A program made the position numbers and the translations under genes. Of a DNA stretch of 64,000 nt, positions 1-11,733 are shown piece by piece. The number at the start of each line of letters is the position of its first letter. Position 1 is the first letter of the stretch. The notes under the pieces are model-generated. The model was given only the letters and a program-made list of their open reading frames with translations. It was not told the origin of the DNA and did no database searches. The DNA is from Allolobophora icterica (Eukaryota > Annelida > Clitellata > Crassiclitellata > Lumbricidae): positions 9,473,376 through 9,537,375 of the forward strand of contig OY744611.1 in assembly GCA_963556255.1 (NCBI GenBank), given 5' to 3'.

Positions 1-860
1 AATATAATTGGCCGATATCTGTTCAATTAGGCGGATTAATTGTTGATCGTTCCGAAAGTATACGCAATTTTGGCAAAAATTTTGACAACAGCATGCCCTT
101 CTCTGATCATATTAAACTGTTTATAAAATATATTCACTTTCCACAGATTCGTTGAATCAGATACTACAAGCCTCAAACTGTCAATCTCATTGCATATTGC
201 CCAAATGTCTTGCCGTTCTGACTGCTGCAATTCACGTCTCATTCATACTCAATCATTCGAATTGCGAAAAGAGATTTGCATAGCTACAAAACGGTTAAAA
301 ATTCTCTGAAAAAGCAATTAAAAGTGTAAGAAAATCACACTAGCACCGCTTTCCTTAGGCGGGCTGCCCATTGAGCAAAGAATTCATTTTTATGATATTT
401 TGTATAGATCATAGATTGTTGCTTTCAAATCAGCTGTAATACTTCCAATCCTTTTCAACCCTTATGTCAGCAAATACTTCACCCGACAGACGGATCCTAT
501 GACGCTTGCTGTGCCTCGTACTAGCACAGTGTCGGGTCTCTGGCATTCTTGATGGCTGGTCCGAAGCTCTGGAGGTCATTGCCGAGTTTTATATTATATA
601 TTCTGCTCCTTGTTCACCCTTCTGTCAGCAAATACTTCACTAGACAGACGTTCTGTCGGTTCTCTTTTGTCATTTAGAAGTCACAACTAAAGTTAAAACT
701 CGTCTGTTTTCAGCTTGCTTTCTCTCATTATTAAGTGGTTTGTGGTTCTCTGATTTGTTGGATTTCGACCTGATTTCTCTTTGACAAACTATTTCACTTG
801 ACAAACCACCGATTGCTGCTCTATAGAACTCATTAGACTCGTTTAGATAACTCGAGTCGC
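1..860. other. No gene seen; one short direct repeat
   Basis: No credible coding sequence on either strand. A ~34 nt segment containing GTCAGCAAATACTTCAC and ending in GACAGACG is present at 459-492 and again at 617-650 with a few changes, which suggests a small old duplication. In the receptor gene's orientation this lies downstream of the last exon. Confidence 0.6.
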
Positions 861-863
861 CCT

Positions 864-2010
<1,147 letters not shown>

Positions 2011-3940
2011 TGAATATAAATCGTCCCAGAAACAAAATAGTTCGATACATAATGCAATTGTTCGATAATTCTTCAAGCAGAAACATGAAATGGGTTCAGG
2101 ATAGGTAATTCTATTAGACGAATTTTAGGTTTTGAAGTTACTCTTAAATGTTCGGTATAATAGATTTATAACATGATGAATTTAGATTAAATATAAATCG
2201 TCCCAGAAAGAATATAGTTCGATACATATTAAAATAGTTCTTTATACTTCAAGCAGAAACATGAAATGGTTGCAGGATAGGTAAGCTTAGTAGAGGAATT
2301 TTAGGATTGAAGGTTCCTCTTAAATGCTCGATATAATAGATATATAACATAGTAAATTTAGATTAAATAGGCCCTATAAATCGTTCTAGAAGCATGATAT
2401 TTCGATACAGATTACAATAGTTTTTAATACTTCAAGCAGAAACATGAAATAGTTGCAGGGTGGGTAAGTTCGGTAGAGGAATTTTATGTTTTAAAGTTCC
2501 TCTTAAATGTTCGGTAGAATAAATTTATAATATGATAAATTTAGATTAAATATAAATCGTTCAAGAAACAAAATAGTTCGATACATATTACAATAGTTCT
2601 TTAATACTTTAAGCAGAAACATGAAATGGTTGCAGGATAGGTAAGTTCAGTAGATGAATTTTAGGCTTTAAGGTTCCTCTTAAATGTTCGGTTTAATAGA
2701 TATATAACAATATAAATTTATATTAAATATAAATCGTTCCAGAAACATAATATTTCGATACATATTACAGTAGTTCGATAAATCTTCAAGCAGAAACATG
2801 AAATGGTTGCAGGGTAGGTAAGTTTAGTAGAGACATTTAGGTAAGTTTAGTAGATGAATTTTAGGCTTAAGGTTCCTTTTAAATGTTCGGTATAATAAAT
2901 TGATAACATGATAAATTTAGATTAAATATAAATCTTTCCAGAAACAAAATATTTCGATACATGTAACAATAGTTATTTAATGCTCTAAACAGAAACATGA
3001 AATGGTTGCGGGGTAAGTAAGTTTCGTAGAGGAATTGTATGTTTTAAAGTTCCTCTTAAATGTTCGGTATAATAGATTTATCACCTGATAAATTTAGATT
3101 AAGTATAAATCGTCCCAGAACAAAATAATTCCTTACCTATTACAATAGTTCGATAAATCATCAAGCAGAAACATAAAATGGTCGCAGGGTAGGTAAGTTT
3201 AGTAGCGGAATTCCAGGCTTTAAGATTCCTCTTAAATGTTCAGTATAATAGATATATAACTACATAAATTTATATTAAATATAAATCGTTGCAGAAAGAA
3301 AATATTTCGATACATATTACAATAGTTCTTTAATAGTCCAAGTAAAATATGAAATGGTTGCATGCTAAGTAAGTTTAGTAGAGGAATTTTAGGTTTTAAA
3401 TTTCCTCTTAAATGTTCGGTATAATAGATTTATAACAAGATAAATTTAGATTAAATGAAAATCGTTCCAGAAACAAATTAGTTTGATACAAATTACAATA
3501 GTTTGATAAGAAGAAACATTTAATGGTTTTAGGATAGGTAGGCTTATGTAGTAGATGAATTTTAGGTTTTAGAGTTACTCTTAAATGTCCGGTATACTAG
3601 ATTTATATCATGATTTAGATTAAATGCAAACCGTCCCACACAGAAATAGTTCGACTCTACATCAAGAGCATAAACGTATTCGCATTTCTGATACAAATTT
3701 CAATACTTAAAATGGTTGGTGTCTCTCGAAAATGTAGAGAGCTAGTAGAGCTATTTCTGGTTTTCATGTTCCTTATATATGGTCAGTATAACAGCAGGAT
3801 GACATTATATAGATATAAATTGTGTCCATAAACAAATAGTTAGATGACGTTTCAAACAGAAACGTTTGCGCATTGCAATTGGAAGTTTCATTGCATGAAT
3901 TGGTTGCATGGCAAATCGATATCGTTGAAATTTATCAGTG

Positions 3941-4320
3941 CTAATCCTCGAATATAATTTCATCATAAATGGCCGATAAACTTTGGAGACGTATTTGTGA
4001 CTCGTCGGGAAAATCATAGTCTGATTCATCAACGTCGATGTCATTTCCCAATCCAGCCTCGTAATGATTTTCTTCTCCTCTCTGTCGGAGTTCGGGTCCT
4101 TTACCCTGTTGCAGAAGTTCATCATAAATGCGTGGTAAAGTTGGGAGACGTCGTTGAGGACCACCCAGTTTATCATATCCCGAATCAGCAACGTCATCGG
4201 CATTTCCATTGTCAGCCTCGTAAGGATTGCCTCTTCCACCTCTCTGTCGGAGAGGTGTATCGTTACCATGGCTCATATGACTGGCTGAAGAGTAGTAAGA
4301 AAAACTTCGTCTAAATATCA
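3941..4320 (-). CDS. Receptor last exon: cytoplasmic tail with two YxxL/I repeats
   Basis: Terminal coding exon of a putative CUB/Ig transmembrane receptor; about 126 codons then TAG at 3941-3943. I place the acceptor at ATTGAG, just 5' of 4320, because that phase-1 start continues the frame of the transmembrane exon. The TTTAG acceptor ten bases downstream would hit a stop in that phase. The tail starts with a basic, Ser/Tyr-rich stretch, then has two homologous units of about 53 residues. Each starts LRQRG, has an N-x-YEA motif, an acidic Asp-rich middle, and ends in IYDELL or IYDEII. The first unit also has GYDKL, 13 residues before IYDEL, so it resembles an ITAM with a slightly long spacer. 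A direct DNA repeat of ~159 bp (CTCTCTGTCGGAG at ~4078 and ~4238) shows the second unit arose by duplication. Binding of SH2 partners is inferred. No known gene recognised. Confidence 0.72.
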
Positions 4321-5130
4321 CTCAATCATTTTTAAAGTACGATACAAGACAAGAATCTTTTGGAATTTAATTAAATGTACCTGCTTATATTTCATAGTCA
4401 CTTTAATGTATTAATTAAAGAAATAAATAAAGCCTAAATAAGCAATAAATCAAAATGACATAAATAACTAATCAACAGTGTGCGACCGTAGGCCTACGTA
4501 CAGAACGTACGTTATTTTTCCATAAGGTACGCGTACGTTATTATCCCGTACGTTACCGTACGTTCAAGACGAGAATAAACTACATAAATAAAAAAACATA
4601 ACATTATGCACAACAATGGTCGTTAATACTTGGTGATTGACGGTCGTAACCAATTTTAACCATAGCATCTGTTCAATGAGCTCTACTTTCAAACTTTTGA
4701 ATTCGAAATTGCTAAAATTCTGTCTAATGTATAATATTAAGAAAATTAAGATTTTCGGCACACTTTATACGATGGTCAGTGCCAGTGGTCATTTATTTAT
4801 TGGAAAAACCAAATTATATAGTTTGCATTACAATGCTATAGGCAGCGACTTAATAATCGAAGTAATCTAATTACTTCTATATGGCTGTTGTCATAATACC
4901 TAACACATCAGTCGAGGGTCGCAACCCATGTCACTGGCATTAGAATACCAGTGATAAAGATCGAGCATAACGGGCCAATCCAAAGGAATGAAGCACGTAT
5001 ATGTGACGGACAGGTATTGGATATTATACCCTACTTGTGCATCAATCCTTTTCCAAAGATTGGTTCATCATAGGTCATGTCTGAATAAATACATCATAGA
5101 TTATCAGACAGTTCTCATATAATGTATATA
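4321..5130. other. Intron sequence, nothing coding
   Basis: AT-rich DNA upstream of the tail exon on the minus strand. The only local structure is a cluster of ACGTACGTTA words at ~4483-4565. A short open frame at 4637-4870 has no recognisable features and is probably chance. Confidence 0.55.
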
Positions 5131-5935
5131 CAGGGTGGGCCAGTAGGAATGCACCAACTTTGAATGGATATAACTTGAACAACTGTTATCCAAACATCTT
5201 GCCCAATATACTAAATTGAAAGTAATCATCCACTCTACTACTGTGTCAAATCTTGCACTGATATACGGCACCGTTGTTATAAAATTTCGGTGCGGCGCAC
5301 ACCTCTCAATTTGAATGTAGGGCCTAAATATTGAACATCATGGCGCCGCTCACGGAAGAGGATAGAATTTTAATCCGAATTTTAAGAGCAGAAAAAGGAT
5401 ACAATGCACATCAGATGATGATAGAATTCCCTTCTAGAAAATGGAATAAATATGCTCTACTTCGATTGATTAAACAAATTGATGCTATGGGAACGTCTAA
5501 CAGCCGCAACTGTGGTCGCAGATGCTCTGCGCGCACAGCAGCGAACATTGCACGCACAAGTCCAAGAGTTAATTTGCAGCCAAGACAACAATCCAAGGAC
5601 GAGTAAGAGTCCGAGCACGTGGTGGACATATTGAGTATTTCTTTGACTGATGGTAAATTCACTCAAGATATTAATTGTTAGTACTAAGTGATTGTTTAGA
5701 ATTGACATCTTCAGTTTAAGACTTTTGTTTTTTTCTTGCAGTTTTATGGCAAGAAAATGGCACATCGAATATTAATAGCATTATCTCAAAACGTCGTAAA
5801 AGTATCTCGTAGATATTTTGCAGAATAATAAAAGGGATAATTATCTTCAATCTGATATATTGGACAAGACGCTCAGATAAAAAGTATTGAAGTTATAAGG
5901 CGTCAAAGTTGGTGCATTTTTACTGGCCCACCCTG
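5131..5935 (+). mobile_element. Mariner-like DNA transposon, non-autonomous (805 bp)
   Basis: Both ends begin CAGGGTGGGCCAGTA and read on as ~33 bp terminal inverted repeats (5131-5163 and the complement of 5903-5935). TA dinucleotides flank both ends (5129-5130 and 5936-5937), the target duplication expected of Tc1/mariner. Between them lies only the N-terminal part of a transposase frame. Confidence 0.9.
5331..5690 (+). pseudogene. Mariner transposase N-terminus, frameshifted
   Basis: The frame from 5331 encodes a basic helix-turn-helix-like start (LTEEDRILIRILRAEKGYNA) and runs to 5606. In a neighbouring frame the text continues with a VQELICSQDNNPRTSKSP-like stretch, which resembles the part of mariner transposases just after the paired-type DNA-binding region. 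So a frameshift occurred near 5530-5550. The catalytic DD34D core is absent: the inverted repeat ends follow at 5903. It can only be a dead internal-deletion derivative. Confidence 0.75.
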
Positions 5936-5946
5936 TATATATTATA

Positions 5947-6850
5947 CACTGTGTCCCAATTGAACTGAGACCATTTTTGCTTTGGGAATAAATCTGTCAA
6001 TTCAATTCTAAAACTAATTAAACGAAATTTTACAGATTGAAAGAGAGATGCATTTTCAATGCTTTTTTAAAGTTTTATCGAATTCTATCAACAGGGTCCA
6101 ACGTTATGAACATTGAAATTTGAAGAAAAAAAAATCGAACTTTCCAACATGTAAAAGTAAATTCTTTTTGCAAACTGCACACCTTATTTACTAAAAAATA
6201 TGACGTCATAATGACTTCATTTCTATTTCAGCAGACTATGACAAAAGAAAATGCTTTTCAGTAAAGATGACGAGTTTGATTACAACTTTCAGACAGGAAA
6301 AGACATTTCGGAGCAACAAGGTTTTTGAAGGAATTTCATATTCCTGTAGGACAGTGCTCCAACTCACCGAGCCAGAGAAACTATGGGTATGCTGTCGATA
6401 GAAACTTTATAAGTTCTTATTTTATTTCACCCACTCTTTGGCTCCAAAAGCCCTGATCTCAATCCATTCGACTCCAAGATATGCAGCATCCTTCAAGAAC
6501 GTGTTCACCAAACCCGCATACGCAACGTTGACCATCTCAAACAGCGAGGTGTGGAGAAATTTACATTTTGATCAAGGAATTGTTGATCGTGCAATCAATG
6601 AATGGCGAGATCACCTTAGAGCATGTATTCGAGCTAATGGCGGGCATTTTGAACATCAACTTTAAAGAACAACATTTGTCTTAAATTAATTTTAAATGTT
6701 GATGTCTTTATGTTTTGTCGAATTGTAAAGCTTAATTTAAAAAAATAAGAAATGAATTTTTACATGTTGGAAAGTTCGAATTTTGTTTGTCTAACTTTGA
6801 ATGTAGATAACTTTGAACTATGTTGATAGAATTTGATGAAATTTTCGGAA
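5947..6850 (+). mobile_element. Second mariner-like element, right end not found
   Basis: A TA (5945-5946) is followed by CACTGTGTCCCAATTGAAC, a Tc1/mariner-style terminus, only 9 bp beyond the previous element. Long internal inverted repeats pair 6132-6170 with ~6746-6790 (shared core CTTTCCAACATGTAAAA) and ~6070-6120 with ~6790-6845. The matching outer right terminus was not found, so the right end is an estimate. The C-terminal transposase remnant lies inside. Confidence 0.7.
6449..6665 (+). pseudogene. Mariner transposase C-terminus
   Basis: Reading from 6449 gives SPDLNPFD, the block carrying the third catalytic aspartate of mariner (DD34D) transposases, then ILQERV and VDHLKQRGVE. A frameshift near 6565 moves the text to another frame that reads HFDQGIVDRAINEW and ends RANGGHFEHQL then TAA at 6663-6665, the usual mariner C-terminus. 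The first two catalytic aspartates are not present upstream, so it is an internally deleted, inactive copy. Confidence 0.85.
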
Positions 6851-6865
6851 GTATTCTTGATGAGT

Positions 6866-7061
6866 TCTTTAACCACACTTCTTCCACAGCAATAATGTTT
6901 AGCCAACCTTTCTTGTGTGGCAACTCCGCAGTGGCGTAGCTAGCTTTTCATGGGCCCAGGCGCAGAAGGTCACGCCTGGACCCTTGTTGGCCCTGTAAGG
7001 CTTGTAGCCTTGCGTTCATACCAATATTGTCATGGGATCATGTGCATGCATTCCACCAACT
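6866..7061. other. Single hAT-like terminus, no gene
   Basis: CAGTGGCGTAGCTAG at ~6941 followed by GGGCCC-type sequence resembles the end of a hAT element. No second end or 8 bp duplication could be paired, so it is only a possible fragment. Confidence 0.35.
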
Positions 7062-7472
7062 AGGGTCGTCCATTAATTATGTCAACAAACTATAGGCAGT
7101 TTTTGACCCCCTCCACCCGTTGGTCATCAAATGTCAGACGTTCAAAAACCACCCTGATAAAATTATGTCAAAAATTCTTACCCCCTCAAACAAAATTTAT
7201 AACTCAGAACCAAGAATTTTCGCTTTCAGGATATGAGGCTATGCTGCGCATTTTCTCATTTAATCTGGGAACAATAAACAAAATTATTTAAAACGAAGAA
7301 TATATCGTTTGATGAAATTACAAAAAAAATAGATCACACTTGAAGACTTTCCGAATCTATGGTTGCTTTTTGATTAAACTATTGTTGACATCAATTTGTA
7401 TTGTCAAGAATATTATTGTTAAACTTTTTCAAACCCCTGCCCATTGTATTGACATAATTAATGGATGACCCT
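7062..7472. mobile_element. Short inverted-repeat element (MITE), 411 bp
   Basis: The left end reads AGGGTCGTCCATTAATTATG and the right end is its complement with one difference (GTC/ATC), giving ~24 bp terminal inverted repeats. The interior has no coding capacity. A TA or CT duplication is possible but not certain, so the superfamily is left open. The ends resemble those of the element at 10361-10816. Confidence 0.8.
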
Positions 7473-8130
7473 CTAGGGCCTAGAGTCTAGGCCTAATGCC
7501 TAAATTGAAATCTTAGGTCACAGTCATAAAAATTCGCGCTATCAATCAATTTTTATTCGGTAATTCAAACTGACCAGGTAAACAAATCAAACAAAAAAGG
7601 CGAATCAATTTGTTTAGTTTGGGTACACAGGTGACACAGAAAGGGCCGTGGACCCCGCTTAAACCGTGTCACTTGGGTAGAATTACAAAACATATAAACG
7701 CACAACCATTTATCATATATTTGGTAGATGGTAAAAAGAAACTAGGCCTATATTTTTTAATCTTAATTAAGGACTCAACTATATGCACTCGGGGCTGTGA
7801 ACTAAAGACCCAATAACCCACTTTGGTTACAGTATTTCCCAATGTTTCTTTTCTAGAAAAAAGGTTCCGGAACTGAACATGAGGTTCCGGAACTGAACAA
7901 TTATGGAAGGGCTATAATCCCGAGAAAACGGGATTGGGGTTGGGAGGTTGTCTCAATAAACACTGAAAACAGTTCACAACACTGAAATTAAACTAAAATA
8001 ACAAAATTATTCGTTTTACTATTAAAATAAATGCATTATTTTTTAGTAGCTGAAAAAAGGTGCCGGAACGCCGTTCCGGCTGAAAGAAGAACTGGTAGGC
8101 TATTTCCTTTCCTACCTGGATGAAAATGAT
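7473..8130. other. Intron sequence with repeated GGTTCCGGAACTGAAC
   Basis: No gene. GGTTCCGGAACTGAAC occurs twice close together at ~7862 and ~7882, and GGTGCCGGAACGCCGTTCCGG lies at ~8058, suggesting remnants of another inverted-repeat element that I could not delimit. Confidence 0.4.
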
Positions 8131-8137
8131 TATGCAT

Positions 8138-8275
8138 ATATGTCGCTCAAGCAGGAACGAGCGCATATTGCTTTTAAAAGACCTCAGACTACGTAATTGT
8201 TGGATGGTTTTGGATACCTCATTCCAAATAGCTGCCCCGGTATATCTAATAGAGAATAAACGAGTGTTAGTATGG
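8138..8275 (-). pseudogene. LINE ORF2 C-terminal tail remnant
   Basis: Minus-strand translation gives TNTRLFSIRYTGAAIWNEV, then LRSLRSFKSNMRSFLLERH. This is the conserved tail after the reverse transcriptase of CR1/L2/Jockey-group LINEs, in which a G-x-x-x-WN motif precedes F(K)xxL(R)xxLL. It is open in this short stretch, but everything 5' of it is missing. Confidence 0.75.
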
Positions 8276-9490
8276 GCGTATGGTTGGTGATCTGGTTTGA
8301 GTTTCTTGTCAGATATGGGTGGCGATCTGATGTGCGCAGAAATAGTTATCGTATACTGGGGGTAGTAGTTCTATTCGATTAAACACCCTTTGTCGAAAAG
8401 ATCAGTAGTGATTCTCCAAATCGACGCAACCAAACGTCTCATTCACTCGAATCTTAGAGCTCAACTAATTCATCTTTGCAGCCGTCGGACTCACTGAGCA
8501 GACTCAGCAGACGATAATTTCAGTAGTCTGTTACTGCCTTAAATGCAGCTTTAGATGTTGGTCTATTAATTAAATCTAGCAGTTTAAATTACTACTTTAA
8601 TTATCATCTCTGTATTCACAACACAACATCATTAAACACTAGATCAACATAAAAATATAGATAAATAGAATTTCTGGCATAAGGATATTGCTACAGTGTA
8701 TATTATATTTGGATCAGTTTTAAGCAGAATCTGATTATGGGGCTTCACACATATATAAAAACCAACATACTAAGAGTTAGGCTATTGTGATATGATATTG
8801 CGGACTTTTAACGGCAGACATAAGCTTACAAATGTTTTCTTGCTTTTGTTTTACAATTTCTTTTTGAATTTTTTATTCGAAACATTTTTTAAAAATTGAT
8901 ACAGGAGCATCAACTGTGGAATGGAGCTCCAATGTAGGGTTAAATTCTGTGGCGTAAGTAGCTTAATGGAGAATAAGCGCACAATGGCCGACAACTTGAG
9001 AACCCACACACTTGAGCAATGCCACAAGCTTGGCAAATCAAAACGAAGGGTGCTGACGAAGATTCGAACGAGAGAATGAATGACTGAATATTGTGAGATT
9101 AACGTGACAGTCGTCAATACTTGAATCTGCGGTCGCAGAATCAGTCATCCGTTTCAACTTATAACAATCATCAGTTGCAAGTAAAATCAATAGGCTATAT
9201 ATTTAAACACATACATAGATACATATATGCAAACGTGCATGCAAATATACATAAGTGCATGTATAGATACATGCCTACCTAATATAATATCATTTTAGAA
9301 ATTTGTAGTTTTCAACATCTCAGGTGGTTTCATTTAAGTAAAAAATCACTCTATGTAAAATTTTAAGCAGAACGATCTGTATTTAGAGGCCAAAGTTTAC
9401 TATGTTATGCTTATGTAAGAGACAACGTACTTGTTTCATAATAAATGACAAACTGTATTTGTGCAAAGTTATTATTGATTGCCATGTAGT
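8276..9490. other. Intron sequence, no gene seen
   Basis: AT-rich, with a patch of ATACATA/GTGCATG words at ~9205-9275. No credible exon on either strand. Confidence 0.5.
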
Positions 9491-9493
9491 TGC

Positions 9494-9525
<32 letters not shown>

Positions 9526-9560
9526 ATGATGACGATGATGATGATGACGACGACGAATAC
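9491..9560. repeat. Compound trinucleotide repeat (GCT)n(GAT)n(GAC)n
   Basis: About nine GCT units pass directly into GAT and GAC units. The open frames across it (poly-Ala then poly-Asp on plus, Ser runs on minus) come from the repeat and are not evidence of a gene. Confidence 0.95.
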
Positions 9561-10020
9561 GACGATTTCTGCAGCGCGGTAACACGACACATGCCGTTAC
9601 AATGGCTCTTTTACAAGTTCAACACGGCTCAGTGTTTTAGCGCTTTGCATGACAGGAGTCGACAAGGCGCGGCTCCAATAACAGCAGAAGCAGATGGAGA
9701 GAGGAGACTACGACAGCGATTCCAACTTGATAAAGTTAGATAAAGTGATGCTAAAGAGCACCGCGAACTGCTCTAACTATTGCTCATCATTTTGGGAAAA
9801 ACGCCAAATCATGGGACAACTTAAGATTCCCTGGACCTTGCATCAGGGTGGCTGGTTGTTTAAATAACTGTACAGTATAAAGGTTTGGCTGTTCAGGTCG
9901 CAGTTCAGACTGTCGGCAAGAGAATCTCGGGGCCTGCTATATGTGAACATATTTCTTCTACTGGTTCCTGGCACCTGTGGCTTCCTATGGCTTCCAAAGT
10001 ATTTAGGAATCCTGCAGTAA

Positions 10021-10233
10021 CTTGATGCTTACCCTGATCGAGATATCAGTGCAGCTATTTCACGCAAGCTAGCCTGGCACCTTTGGTACCTTTCCGAGGA
10101 TGTGATCCTTCTCAACCTCTTTGACTCTGAGGTGGACTTCATCAAAAAACGGGCCTTGCTGGGAGTATTTACAGAGAAAGAAGAAGAAAACGACCCATTG
10201 AAACGCATGAAGGTGGACTTGGCGGCGGTATAA
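10021..10233 (+). pseudogene. C-terminal remnant of a transposase-like gene
   Basis: An open frame without a start codon reads PDRDISAAISRKLAWHLWYL then SEDVILLNLFD and ends in TAA at 10231-10233. HLWYLSE followed by a hydrophobic-acidic stretch is, from memory, a C-terminal signature of a multicopy transposon-related family in invertebrates. The more N-terminal part of what looks like the same family is decayed at 62725-63979. Host function is unlikely. Confidence 0.55.
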
Positions 10234-10360
10234 CATAAGTCTCTTCTTGGTTTCGTGATAAAGTGGAGCAGAAATGTATTGGTGACGCTAGGTATGCCGG
10301 TTTGATTTCTGACCGAAAACCCTTATAAATAGAACAGTATGGATGACTTAAAGATTGGGA

Positions 10361-10816
10361 GCCATCCATATATTACGTACACAAAAATCCGGTGAAAATT
10401 GGAGCCCCTCCCCCCCCCCGTTCGCAAGCGTACTTTCTTCCACCCCCCATCTGCGTACGTACGCTTGACGCATACCCCCCCCCCCAAGACCAGCTGCAGA
10501 AAGTGTCTCGACAGCTCCAGGCAGTACTTTAGGCCAGATTGAAGGATGAGTGAGGGCCAATATAGACAAATTATTTCTCGTTCACATCACAGAATAATTG
10601 CACATGGCTTTTATATAATGTAATAAAATGCCATAGGGCGACTATAGGACAATACAGAGTTATAAATAGGCTAATGTGGACGTCATAATTAGAAATTTAT
10701 TTTGCGTACGTACACTTTTGTCACCCCTCCCCACCCTCGTTCGCACCCGTACGCAAAAATCGCCGAAATCCGACCCCCCGATCCCCCCTCATTGCGTACG
10801 TAATATGTGGATGGCC
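10361..10816. mobile_element. Inverted-repeat element with GTACGTA-rich, C-rich ends
   Basis: The left end (GCCATCCATATATTACGTAC) and right end (complement GCCATCCACATATTACGTAC) form terminal inverted repeats with one mismatch. Inside each end are runs of C and further GTACGTACG words, so the ends can pair over a longer, imperfect stretch. There is no coding capacity. The outer ~15 bp resemble the MITE at 7062-7472, suggesting one superfamily. Confidence 0.75.
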
Positions 10817-10889
10817 CCTTGCTGAGGCAATCGTCCGCACATTAGGAGTCACCAACGATCACGCAGATATAAATAGAAGGAGAAATGCC

Positions 10890-11001
10890 ACATAACTCTC
10901 CCACTGCTCGTACTCTGGCATTGCCAGTCCCAAGCCTGGATAAAGGAGGAGGGCGACGTTTATAATCTTTGTTATGACACAGTGTCGTTAAACAGTAAAT
11001 A
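10890..11001 (+). repeat. Short dispersed retroposon copy
   Basis: The block GCCAGTCCCAAGCCTGGATA, then AAGGAGGAGGGCGACG and TTATGACACAGTGTCGTTAAAC recurs at 32909-33024. That other copy is flanked by a 10 bp target duplication, so this is probably another insertion of the same short element. Confidence 0.65.
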
Positions 11002-11223
11002 AACAGAAAAACACGCATAGAAGAGAGCCCGAGAACCAGTGATAGGAATAGCGGATGTGAAATAATAGAGATGCTTCTGTTGGCTGATGAGCGAAGACGT
11101 GAATAGTTCGTTCTGTACAATTCCTCGAAGTGAATAAACTACGTGGTTGTCGACTATAGTGTGCCGAGTCCTCTGACAGACAACGGAGGCAGTACCAAGG
11201 CATTTTTGGCGTAGCTACATACC

Positions 11224-11440
11224 CCAGACGAGTATCTTGTGTCTCTTGTGTATCTTTTTCCTGGCGTTCGCAACAATATTTTATATATTGTTTTAATTGC
11301 GATCTCCGAGTTTCGATTTTTGACGAAGACATAATGCAGCGGGACAGAAGCAACACTAGATTATAAGGTACGAACCACAGTGGAACGGACTAACGCTCTA
11401 CCAATCAGTCGATGTTAGGTCATCAATTCTTTACTTAGGC
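11224..11440. repeat. Dispersed repeat family R, copy 1 (partial)
   Basis: Contains TCCGAGTTTCGATTTTTGACGAAGACAT-like text, then AGCAACACTAG, TTATAAGGTACG and AATCAGTCGATG. The same ordered blocks occur at ~13500-13637 continuing at 15812, and partly at ~62005-62090. These copies show the pre-insertion sequence of the site where the CACTG transposon inserted. Confidence 0.75.
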
Positions 11441-11733
11441 TACTGCTTAACCTGAAACGGTTGACTGCCTCTAGTGCGCGACCAGCGGGCGGTGTGGTCA
11501 TCTTGATACCGATTCTTTGAACGTTTGCAGGATCAGAGCCTTACCTACAACTGCGATGCGCGACCTTGGCGTCATGGTTAAGTCGGACATGACCATCAAC
11601 GGAGGGTTGCCTGTTGCTTTCGTCAGCTTCGTCTCATCAGGAGCTGCGTCAGGTCTCTGCCGTGAGAAGCGGCCAGAGAGGCCAAAACCTGTTTCGTCAC
11701 CTCCCAGGTCGACCGCTGTAATAGTCTGCTGGC

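Noticed and set aside
4300..4312. TTTAG acceptor for the tail exon, ten bases inside the chosen start
   Set aside because: In the phase required by the transmembrane exon it leads to a stop after about a dozen codons, whereas the acceptor ending above 4320 keeps the frame open.
9383..9743. Poly-Ala/poly-Asp and poly-Ser frames
   Set aside because: They translate the GCT/GAT/GAC microsatellite; flanks have no domain or splice signals.
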